A stretch of DNA of 38,768 nucleotides, taken from JAAYZQ01 sp034428935 (GTDB taxonomy: Bacteria; Chloroflexota; Anaerolineae; JAAYZQ01). Positions within the stretch are counted from its first letter, which is position 1, and each line of letters starts with the position of its first letter. Of the stretch, positions 17,501 to 29,500 are shown one piece after another. The stretch is from assembly GCA_034428935.1 (NCBI GenBank), contig DAOUHB010000148.1, forward strand, positions 1-38,768, read 5' to 3'. The notes under the pieces are model-generated. The model saw only the letters and a program-made list of their open reading frames with translations, had not been told where the DNA came from and searched no databases. Both the position numbers and the translations under genes were made by a program.

Positions 17501-20500
17501 CCGCCAGCCAGGCCGCTGATGGCCGCTCCGGGCGGGTCGCTCTCGACGCTGATCTCGAGCACGGCATCGTTGAGCTGCCCGGCGGGCAGAGTGCCGCCGG
17601 TGCCGTTGGGGCACACGCCGTCGTCCAGGGCCGCCCAGCGGTAGGCACGCAGCAGGGGTAGGCTGCTCGCGGCGGGGGCGAGCCCGCGGCGGAGGTTGAC
17701 GCGGTCGCTGTTCACCGGGTTGGCCAGCGGCGCTGTAGCCCACAGGCGGAGCCCGACGCCCTCGGCCGGCTCTTCGGCGGCGAACGCCAGCAGCCCCAAC
17801 GAGGCGCCCTGGGTGGTGCCCAGGAGCCCGAACGGCAGGACCAGGTCGGTCTGGCCGCCATTGCGCCCGCCGTCAAAGCGGTACTGGTCCGGCGACAGCA
17901 GCGTGTCCGTGATCCACGCACTCTCGTCCCAGCGCAGCAGCCCGGCAGTGCTGGAATCCTGCACCCAGATCAGCACATCAGCCTGCAAGGCGGGCGGCAG
18001 GGTGACCAGCGTGTCGCTGACCGGCATAGTATAGGGCGTGAAGGTCGTGCTCGTGCCGCCGGGGACGGTGTCCAGGTAGAGGAAGAGGTCGCCGCCGCCG
18101 CTCCAGTCGGCGCCGGTCCAGGCCAGGCGCAGCGCCTGGTGATCCCAGGTACCGTACAGCCGTTGCTCCGCCCCCCGCCCGCTGCTCTGCCGGCGGGCGA
18201 TGCGCCGGTCGGCCCCCAGCAGCGTACAGGTCGAGTTGATGATGTTCTCCTCCGCCCCGGGCGAAAAGGCGATATAGTCGGGCGTCAGCGGGCCGTCGAC
18301 GATGATCGAGCCGAACGCCTGCATGCGGGTGTTGCCCAGCAGGTCCCGGTTCGCCAGCCCGGCGCCGATCCGCTGCGCCTCGCCGGCCGTGGCCTGAGCC
18401 GCCAGGGGACCGGCCGGGTCGTGCCAGCCGATCTGCGTCGTCGTCGTGTAGGCATCCTCGAACCGCCAGCCGGACAGGTACGGGGCCAGGCCGCTGCCGT
18501 CCGACGACGGCGTCCAGGTCAGCTCGAGCGCCGCCCCGGGCTCGCGGATGATGGCGCCGGGCTCCACCGGCACGCCGTCGGCGGTCAGGCTCAGGGTCAC
18601 CGGCGCCGGCAGGACGACGTCGGCAACCAGCGTGCGGTTGGCCACGGTCGTGCGGCCGGAGGCGTTGGTGGCGGTAATGGTCGCCGCGTAGGGGACGCCG
18701 TCGGGCAGCTCGGAATCGGCGGCCAGGTGCCAGGGGACGGTCCAGGTGACGGTGTAGGGCCGCCGCTCGGCCGGCGCGGAGAGGACGGCCAGGCCGGTCT
18801 CGCCGGCAAGCGACACCTCCACGCTGGCCAGGGCGTTCGGGGCTGCCTTAGGGTTGCGGTTGGTGGTGACCCAGCCGGCGACATCGATCGTCCGCGGCTC
18901 GTAGTAGTGCGAGGCGGTGACGACGGCTGGGACGATGATGTCAAAGCCGGCCGGCCCCGGCTTGGCCGCAGGTGTGGCCACCGCGGCGTCCAGGCGCACC
19001 TCCTGCCCAGCTTCCAGATTTCCAGCGGCGGTCATCGCAACGACCGAGGTGGTGCAGTTGTTGGACCAGTCGCAGGTGGTGCAGTTGCCCAGGCTGTCAC
19101 AGATCGTGGCCGAGGTGGGGGACATCCAGGTGGCCAGTTCGCAGACGGCCGTCAGCCGGAACAGCTTCTGGCTGCCGCCGGTCGTGCCCAGGTACCAGGG
19201 GGATGTGTAGTACTCGGGGGTCAACGTGGGCACAACGGCTGTCCCGCAGGGCGAGCGATAGGTCGTCTGGTCCAGGTGATAGTCCTGGGCCACCGTCGTG
19301 TAACGGTAGAGGGTGCTTACCTGAGTGCGGGTGGTCATGACGCGCGGCGGCACATTGTCCGCCTCGCCGCGCCACAGCATCGAGGGGTTGCTGACCGCCT
19401 CGGTATGCCCGCCGACGTCCACGCCGCGCATCTCGACCTGGTAGGAGCCTTCCAGCCCGCCCGGCACGGCCGCCGTCCAGCTCGTGCTCTCCGCGCCGGC
19501 GCCGCCTGCCGGCAGGCCAGCCGCCCGCCAGCCGGCGTGGACCAGATCGGCGACTTCCAGCGCCGGCAGGGCGCGGCGGTAGATGCGCAGGTCATCCATG
19601 ACCCCCCCGAAGTAGTAGCCACCAGGCGCATACCGGCCGACGATCAGGTCACCATGGCCCTGGTAGTCGGCTGACGCGACCCGCTGTCCCACCTGGACGC
19701 CATCGCGATAGGCGGTCTGGGTGTTCGTCGCAGCATCGTAGGTACAGGCCCAATGGTGCCAGTTGCCGTCAGCGGGCGTCTGGACCTCCAGATCGTTGCC
19801 GTAGAAATTGCACAGGAAGTATAGGCTTCTAAATCCGATGTGCAACAGGGTGTTGGTGCCCCCCACCCCCTGGCTGATCAAGAACTCGGTCTGCTGGGTT
19901 GGGTTTTTGGCCCAGACTGCGACACTGAACGAGGCATTGGCCAGATCGATGCCGCTGCCGGCGTTCACATAGTCGTCCACGCCGTCGAACTGCAGCGCGT
20001 AGTAACCGACCTGCCCGGCCATCGCCTTGTTCGCGCCGTCGGTTGTGCCCGCCTCCAGCGTGCCGTCGTTCCCGCGGCCCGAGGCATCGGTCACGGTCGC
20101 ACCGTTCGTCGCCCACGGTACCTCGAAGGGTAGGGCCAGCACCGGCCCGGGGCCCTGGTACAGATCCATTACCTGGGCCTTGGTCAGCGCCCGGGTAAAG
20201 ATGCGCACTTCGTCCAGTTTGCCCGGCCAGTAATAGCCGGCGCTCTTGCCCACCGTTAGAGGCTGGCTACTGCTCGTAGCTGCGGTCGATTTGACGGTGC
20301 TCGTGTATTCTACGCCGTCCAGGTAGCTCCTGAGGGTGTCGCCGGTCCGGGTGAAGGCATAGTGGTACCACCGTCCCAGCACCCAGCCGCCTGATGGCAC
20401 AGGAATTCCCGCTACGTGCTGATAGTTGATGTAAAGGCGCACACCGTAGCTTGGATGGAGTATTATCCCCCAGCCGTTGGAGGCGTACCACGTATCCTTG

Positions 20501-23500
20501 CTCAGCAGGCCTTTCCAGTCGCCAGTGGATTCCAGAGAGAACCACCCGGCCAGGGTAAAGTCGCCGGATAGATTGCCCGCATTCAGGGCGGCCACGGCCA
20601 CATGGTCGTCGGCGCCGTCGAACCGGGCGGAGTTGCCCGAAGGCCCGGCCTGACCCATGGTGGGGCAGTTGGTGCAGGTGCCGTTGGCGCCGGCGCCTGA
20701 GACGTCGCGCAGCACCAGGCCGCCCTCACTGGTGACGCCGTCCTCGAACGGCAGGTGCAGGACCTCGTTCGGCAGGGGGGCCTCGTTGAAGAAGGCGGAT
20801 CCCGGCAGGACCGGCCTGAAGGCCAGGTCTACGCCCTGCACGCCGGCCACGGCCGCGCTCTGCCAGCCGGCGCCGTAGAGAGCCCCGATCTCGCCCGTGG
20901 CCAAGGCCCGGCCGTAGATGAGGACTTCATCGAGGCTGCCGTTTGAGTACTCTGTGGTGCCGGATGGATTGTAGCCAAGGTAGAGCGGTTCGCCCGCCGT
21001 GTCGTTGATGTCGCCGGTAAAGCTCTTCTCACACTGCTGCGCCCCGTTGACATAGAACCAGGCCTTGCCGGCGCTCCGGTCGTAGCTGACCGCGAGGTGG
21101 ACCCATTGGTTCAGAGGTGGCACGTATGCGCAGGTCGCAGCGGCCCCCGACTGGGCCATGAAGATGATTCCATTCGAGCTGTGCGTGTAGAGGCTCCAGC
21201 CGACATCCCCGGTCGCTTCGTACTTGTCGACAATCGAGAAGTAGCCGTTGTACCAGGCCGCAATCTTGGCCCAGGCAGCGATGGTGACCTTGTCCTGGGT
21301 CTCAACGGCATCCAAGGCGGCGTTGTGGGGGATCTCGACATAGTCGTTCGCCCCATCGAACTGGAGCGCGTACGGCCCCACCTGCCCGGGCACCGCCTTG
21401 TCGGCGGTGTCGCCCGCGCCTGCTACCAGCGTGCCGTCCATGTGCCAGCCTGTGGCGTCGGGCAGGATCGTGCCGCCCGTCGCCGGCGACGTGTCGAAAG
21501 GCAGGTGCAGCACCGGCCCGTAGCCGATGTACAGCGCCCTGATCTCGGCCGTCGTGAGGGCACGGCTCAAGACACGCATGTCGTCCAGGGCCCCTTTGAA
21601 GTGGTAGGCGTAGCCTGGAGCGACATAGCGCCCGATGAGCAGGTCGCCGGGGATGTCGACGGGGCCGTCATGGGTAGAGTCTTGCGCCCGCAACTCCCCG
21701 TCAGCATAGAGGGCGCTGATGTACTCCCAACGGTTTTCGCTCGCAAGCCATCGCCTTTCAAAGGTGCAGGCGAAATGGTGCCAGTTGGTATCGGCGTAGT
21801 CGCCGGCCGCCGTGAACGCCATCGTGGGCGTTTGGCAGTGGAGCGAGCCGTCGGCGATATACATCAGAAAATTGTATCCCCCTTCGGGGCCCTGGCTGAC
21901 GAGATAGTCGAGCCGGCTGGCCTCGCTGCGCTTTGCCCAGAAGGCGACGGTGAACGAGGAAGTGGCCGAGTCGGGCAGGCCGGGCGCACTCATATAGTCG
22001 TCCGTTCCGTCGAACAGGACCGCGCGTTCCACATGGCCAGCCTGCCCCGCCGCCGGACAGCGGCCGGCGTCAGGGCAAGCCGCGTCGCTGCCGTTGCCGG
22101 ACCTGTCGGGGAACACCAGGCTGCCGGGGGCATCGTCCAACGGCAGGCGCATGACCTCGCCGGCCCACGGTGGCTCACTCCCGGGCCCGGCTGGCGTGGC
22201 CGCGGCCGTGCACAAGCTGGAGTTCACGGCGAAGGGGATGGTCCTGGAAGCCGAGAACCCACCCTGCCAGCTCACGATCGGGTCGTTGCAGACCTTCACC
22301 GTCCCAGTCACCTCGGCGCTTGCCGCAGAGGTGGTCAGGTTGACCTGGCAGCTGCTGCCCTGCTGGATGTCTGCCTCCCATCGCGGCGTGTCGCCGGGCT
22401 GCAGGGCGCCTTCCGCCAGGTCCAGGAGCGTATAGGTAGTGCCGTCCGCATGTTGGCAGGTCAGCCAGAGGCGCGTCTGCTCGGCGCCCGGCTCGGCCGC
22501 GAGGTCCACCTCCACGGGCACCGGCCGGTCGCTCGCCGCGCCCGCCAATGACGTCACCATTGGGGTGAGCTGCCCGCCAGCGATGGCCGGCTGCCGGTCG
22601 AGCAGCACCTGAGGTCCGCTGACATCCAGCATGATCGCCCTGGCAATGGTCCGCGTATGCGCCAGTGTCTGCTCAGCGCTGAGGCCCGGGAGCAAGGCCA
22701 CACGGTCCACTGTCTCCACCGCCACCTCGTACCATCCATCGGCGTCCGGCGTGGAGAACGTATAGTCGAGCGACCAGGCGCCGGCCGGCGTGAGGTTCGC
22801 CGTCTGGCCCGCATCGCCCAGGGGCCTGCGTCCCGGATCGCCCGCCCGGCGCAGCGTCACCTGCACGCCGTCGTCCGGGACACCGCTGCCGTGGACGTTT
22901 GTCGCGATGTCGGGATCGGTCGCCGTGCCCGATAGCTGGACCAGCCAGGTGTTCGGGCTGGCAGCGGACTGGGTCACCTGCAGCACCTGCGACGCGGTCT
23001 GATCCAGGGTGAGATCGGGCGGTGTATCGTCCACATAGACGGTCACCCCTGCCGGCTGCGACCAGACGTGCCCCACTCGGTCCGTGGCCTGGCCGTATAG
23101 CGTATAGTCGCCGGCGCCGGACGGGTTGAAATCGGCGCACCAGGCCCCATCCGGCTGGTCGGCATTCTCGGCGCAGCGCATGGCCGCCGTCCACGTAATG
23201 GCTTCTGTGCCCTTTTTCACGCCCAACTTCACCTGGCTGACGCCCGATGTGGGGTCGCTGGCGGTCAGTCCGACGACGATCGGCTGATTCACCAGATAGG
23301 ATGTGCCGGTAATCAACACCGCCGCCGTTGGTTCGTCGTCGTCCACGGTGATGTCCTGGCTCTGGCGGTCCTCAATCCAGGCGCTCTCGTACAGGTACTC
23401 GTCCCAGATCTGAGCCGCCGTCAGCGCGTGGCCGTAGACGTGCACCTCGTCGATGCGCCCGGGAAAGTAATGCTGGGCGTTATCGCTGCGGCTGCCGATG

Positions 23501-26500
23501 GCGCTCGCGGCTGTGGAGCATTCGTTTCTCATGGCTCCCGCCGCCGCCATGCTCGCTACCTCCTGGCCGTTCTGGTACAGACGGATCGTGGTGCCGTTGT
23601 ACGTGCCGGCCAGGTGCACCCACTGGTTCGTCGCAATCTGAGAAGTCGTCGTCGCGTACAGCCACGAGGTTCCCACCTTGACCCAGAATTTCGGCTGTTG
23701 GGCCTCCAGGGCAAGGACAAAGCCGCAGTCGGCACCCTCTTTGTAAGACACGATCGTCTCACGCGTCGCGGTCTCTCCGGTTCGATACACCCAGGCAGAG
23801 ACTGTCGTCCTGGTAAACGTCCCAAATGAGTCGATCTTGACGGTATCGCTGATGCCGTCGAACTGGGCCGCCAGGCCGATCTGCCCTCGCACGGCCTCGC
23901 CCGTGAGCGGACAACCTTTTGTGTCCAGGCAGGTCACGGACCGGCCGGGGTCTGCGTTGTCGGCGAACTGCCTCGCCCCCCGCGCCTCCTCGAAGCCTAG
24001 GTGCAGGCTCGGGGCGTTGTTGTATAGATCGGTCACCCTGGCAAGCGGCAGGGCCACGTTAAAGACCCATACGTCGTCCAGGGACCCTTTGAAGGGGTAT
24101 CTCGACCCTGTATATGACCCGACGTATAGGTCGCCGCCCCCCTGGTAATGGCCCGAGCCGGTCGGAGGGTTTGTGGGCACGCTCACCCCATCGCGATAGA
24201 TGGTCCTGGTCTCTGTCGCCGCGTTGTAGGTGCAGGCCCAGTGATGCCAGCCGGTGTCGGTGTAGGCATTGGTCGTGTCCACGTCGTTGCCGTGGAAGGC
24301 ACAGGTAAAGTGGTCGTTGCTCCTGAAACCGACGTGGAGCAGCATGTTGGTGGCGGCCGTGCCCTGGCTGAGCGCAATGTCCCATCTGCCCGGCGCATCT
24401 CGCCTGGCCCAGAACGCGACGCTGAACGAGGCATTCGCCACGTCGATCGGACCTCCCACGATCACACTGTCGTCCACCCCGTCGAACAGCGCCCCCCGCT
24501 CGAGCCGGCCAACCGTCCCCGACGTGGGACACGTGCTGCCGCTGCACGACGCCGGAGCATACGGCAGGCTCGTGTCCTGGAAGGCTTGTGCGCCCGGCGC
24601 TTCGTCCAGCGGCAGGTGAAGGACGGTGGCGATATCCAGGTACCGCCGCTTGACCGAGTCCGGGTCGAGCGGCCAGCCAAAGATCTGCACCTCGTCCATG
24701 GTGCCGTAAAACGGGATCGAGTTGTTGTCATACGATAGATTCAGCTTTCCTTCGCCGCAACTGGTAAACGGGTAGTCGGTGCTGGGGATGCTCGGCATTG
24801 TCGTGTCAAAGTTGATCTGCGTGCCGATGTTCGTAAAGTTGCACGTCTCGCCTTTGTCCCAGGTGTTCAGATGCCACATGAACATGTACGTGCTTCGCGT
24901 GAAAGGAGCAACTTTGTTGATGGGTATCCACTCTACTCCAAAGCCTGTAAGATAGGTATTCCACACCTCCCCCACCGGGGTGGCAAAGACCAGCCGCGGC
25001 CTGGTCGAGCCGAGCGCGTCGCCAGGGCGGTCCAGCCATAGCTTGGAAACCGACACCTGTCCGCTGCCGCTGGAGCGGCCGATGTCAAAGCTCCTGGCAG
25101 TCGACAGAGGGTTCGCCGCAAAGGGCGCCGTATCCACCAGGTCGCCGTTCACGTACAGCCGCAGCGTCCCGTTGTTGTCCTCGTCATCCAGTGTGACGGC
25201 CACGTGGTTCCACTCGTTCTCCACCAGCACGTCGCCGCTCGTGTACGGCGCCGCCCAGGCGCCGCCCGTTCCCAGGCTGAACCGGATCTTCTTGCCCACC
25301 CGCTGCAACGTCGGGTAGGCGCTGCTTGTGCCGCTGTTCAGGCCAAGTATCCCCTGCGGGAAGCTGTCCCGGGCATCTGCCTTCCCGTTCACGAGAGGGC
25401 GCGTGCGCGGATAGATCCAGGCTGCCAGGGTGTACCGCCCCGCGCTGAGGTCGAGCTTGTCGGCGCTCTCAACGCTCAGATACGTCGTCCCGTTGAAATC
25501 GGCGGCACCGCCCACCAGCTGAGAGCTATGGCTTGGCAACTCGCTGCCGCCGATCGTCGCCGGCAGGCTCGAGACGTCTTTCCAGGCGCTGCTATCGTCA
25601 AAGTCGGCGTGGAACAGCGGCGTGTCGAACAGCTCCTGGACCTGCGCCGGGGTCACCACGTCGTCGAATAGGCGCAGGTCGTCGATCGAGCCGTTCAGAT
25701 GGCTGGCGTTTGGCGTGCCGCCGACATAGACACCTGGATAGGCGTCCGGGTCGTCGCTCCTGGGCGCCGACGCAGCCGGGAATCCGTCCAGGTAGAGGAT
25801 CATCTTGTCGGCGCCGCCTTCGTAGCCGGGATCAGTGAGCACGATGTGGTACCATTTGTCGGCCACGATCGGATAATTGGTTACGATATCGCCCCAGCGG
25901 CTGAGGACGTACACGCGGCCGCCCAACAAGGCGATTTGCGGGGCAGATGGCCCGGCGTAGAACAGGGCCGCCCCCATGGACAGGCTGGCCGCGCTGGCCT
26001 TGAACCAGAACGACACGCTGTGACGTTTGTTGGATAGGGTCGCATCCGACTCGATGCACCCCTCCCCATTGAGCGTGATCGCACCGCCGATCCGGCCGGC
26101 TGATCCCTGGATGGCGCAGCCGGTGCCGTAGCACCGGCCGCCGTGGCCATGGCCCGACTCGTCCACGAACAGTGTCGAGCCTTGCGCATCATCGAAAGGC
26201 AGCCACAGCGACGCTTCCCGCGACTCGACCCGCGGATCGACGATCAACGCTCCCGCCACCTGGGTAAGGCTGTACGTGCCGCTCGCCGCGCCGTTCTCCA
26301 CGACCAGCTCTCCGGCCATGGTCGCCTGCGCCTGCGGCCACAGCATAAAGGATTCTGGCTTGACGGGATTGGCATTGGACTGCTCCAACACCTCGGAGGG
26401 CACCGTCCAGAACAGCCCCTCCGCCCGGCGGTTGTCGAGCTCGTTTTTGACCGTGGCACTGTAGGCCAGGGTCTGGTCGGGTGCCATGAAACCGTCCGAG

Positions 26501-29500
26501 ACGCCCTGGCCTGGCTCGCTCATGGCCGACTGCAGGGTCAGCACGTTCAGCACGGAATAGGCGCGCGGATTGTAGCCATAGATTTGCTCCTGGCGATCGG
26601 TCAGCCCGTCGGCGTCGGTGTCGACGTCGAGTGGGTCCGAAGTCACGAGCGTCTCGAATTGTGTGCCCGCCTCCGTCTTGTAGACAAACGTCCAGCCGCC
26701 TGACCACTCGCCCGCCCCTCCACACTGGTGCCGCGCCTGGTCGTCCCCGGCGGCCACCACCGGGTGATAAACCTCCTGGCAATCGAGCAGGCCGTCGCCG
26801 TCGCTGTCCCTTCGCCGGGGATCGCTGCCGAGCTGCGCTTCCTGGAGGTCGGTCAGCCCGTCACTGTCGGTGTCGAGCAGGAGCGGGTCGCTGCCCATGT
26901 TGAGCTCAAAGCCATCCGACAGGCCGTCGCCGTCGGCGTCCCACTTCCCGTCGTCCGGGTCGCCCGCCCGGGCAAGGCCGTCCCCATCCGCGTCCTCGAG
27001 GATCGGCGATTTCAGATGGCCGCCCTGGGCCCACGCGAACGTCCAGCCATCGCCACTGGGCACCAGCTCGTAGAACCCGGTGAGGGTATCTGGCAGCACG
27101 TCGTAGACGAGCTCCGACCCGATGTCATAGTGGTTGGTGGACCTTTCGGTCTGGATGCTACACGAGCAGTAGATGCACACACCCCAGCACTCCTGCTCCG
27201 GCACGGCATAGCCCTCTGAGAGATAGAGGTTATCCACCGGCCGGTTGACGCCGGCCTGGGGCAATGGGATGTCGCCGGAATCCACGTGCTGTACTTGTTG
27301 ATACCTCCCCGGCTTGTCGGTCGCCTCCCAGGGCGAGTCCGTGCTGCCGTACGGCGAGAGCGAGTCGTGGAACTCTTCCTCTTTGTCCTGCAGCCTGTAA
27401 GCGAAATTCGCCTTCTTCAGCTCATCGTCGTTGAACTGAAAGCCCCAGAAAGGCTCGAACCAGTTCACCGGAACCTTCTCCAGGCCGATGGTGCTTGTGA
27501 CGGAAACGCTGTAGCGCATCGCGTTGCCATCGACCACACCGTCGTCTGGGTCGCGCAGGGTGGTGGTAAAGTCGTACGTGCTCAGCCGGTCATAGTCGTC
27601 AGGATCCATATCGACCAGGATCGTCCCGCTGTAAAACAGCCACTTTAGCGCGTAGGTGAGAGCGCTCGTAATGCCGCCGCAGAACGCCTTCCCCCATTCA
27701 GACGTCTGCATCTCCTCCGGCAGTGCGCTGCAGATCAGGCCGGCAATGGCATTCACCAGCCCGATGACCGCCCCGACGAGCTGCCCGATCGGCCCCAGCG
27801 CGGTCAAGATCACAAACAGGAGCACCGTGACAATGGTCGCCGCGATCGCATTGGCCACCTCGTTGTCGTAGGCCATGCTGCCGTACTCCAGGCCGTTGCT
27901 GCCGACCAGGGCGCCAAATGCAGCCCAGGTCATCACCACCTGGAGACAGGTAGAGATCACGCCGGCCTTGGTGATGTTGGCTTTCAGACCTGCGCCGTGA
28001 AATTGCGCCCAGCCGCCCGCCTTCTTGATGGCGTTGATCGCTGATGACAGCGCGGTGACCACGCAGTGCGCGGCAATGGTGACAGAAATGGATCGCATCA
28101 CCACGGCAGCGATTTGGCCGCCCTCGATCCCCATCACGCAGCTTACCACGATGGTGGAAATGACGGCAGCCGCGGCGGCGCCCCAGATGATGCCCACCGT
28201 CACCTTGCCTGCCCTGCCGGACTTCCACATCGTCGAATAGGGCGACAGGACATAGTTCTTTAGCTCCTTTTGCAGCTCCTTGAAAAAGCCCTGCCCGGTG
28301 TCCTCCACCCACCCCCAGCCCGGATCGTCGAGGATGTCGTCCAGGCTGGAATATTGCCCGTTCCTGTCATAGTCCATCATCAGATTGGCGGTCCTGACGT
28401 GGGGCTGCACGGCGTTGTAAATCGTCTTGACGGCGATAGCGTTCAGGCCGTTCAGCAGCAACTGGGAGGCCTTGATGAGCATGTCGTCCGTGTAGGGGGC
28501 GTCCTTGGGGAGGGGGCAAAGCAGCTCCTCCGGCGTGCAATGCGCCACGTTGCCGGCGACGCCGTTGATCAGAGCAAAGCTATAGGCGCGGGCCGTGATG
28601 GCCCGGCCGGTGTTGGCCTCATCGTCCTCCGGCGCCGGGAAAATCTCCTCGAAGCGGGCCTCCAGTTCTACCTCGAGCACATCCCAGTACTCAGTCGTGG
28701 GATACGCTTCCCAGTCCATCGTCTCGGCGTTGTATTGGTAGGGCGTCCACTGCAGCCCGGCCAGTGTCTGCTCCGGGTACGTCGTGGCGCCCAGGCCCAC
28801 GGTCAGTGGTTGGTCGGTGCCCGGCATCAAGCCTGCCTCCAGCCGGGCCTCGCGATAGCGCTCCTCCCGGGCAAAGAGGAGGGTGGGCGCCACGCCGTGG
28901 TTGAACTGCTCCAGGATGCGTGGCGTTTCGTTCATCGCCAGGTAGCCCAGGTAGTCTTGGTGGTCGTAGCGGAAGCTCTCCACCACCAGCGGAAAGATGG
29001 TCCCGGCCTGTGTCAGGACAGACTCGATGCCCCAGCGCTGCGTGATCGGCACCGTGTTGGTGATGTCGAACCGCTGCTCGATCGTCGAATTGCCGATGTC
29101 GTGCACCATGTGGTCTGTCGCTGGGGCGGTCAGGAACAGGGTCAAGTCGCGCTTGTCGTCGCCGGTGCCCTCCGCGCTGCACGTCGCAGCATCATAGTCG
29201 CCAGGGTCCCAGATCGTCCCATCGGTCCGGCAGTCGAGCCCGGTCATAAATTGCTCGCCCAGGCCCCACGATAGCGTCCACAGGTCGGTGTCGTCGTAGG
29301 TGTCCGGCTCCGTCTCTGACAGCTCAGGATTGACGTACGCCACGGACACGTCCAGGCCATGGTCCTCTCGCACCGACAGCCCAGTCATATACCAGCTCTC
29401 GTCATACACCTGCACGGGCATGATCTGATCCGCGGTGCGGTTGTCCGGGTTGCCGCAATAGTTGTCAAAGTAAGCGTCGTACGCCTCCTCGATCTCAGGG

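Noticed and set aside
15670..22551. Open frames of 540, 511 and 484 codons on the plus strand (15670-17292, 18139-19674, 21097-22551)
   Set aside because: Same reason: antisense shadows of the LamG/Ig-like gene with Arg/Gly/His-rich translations.
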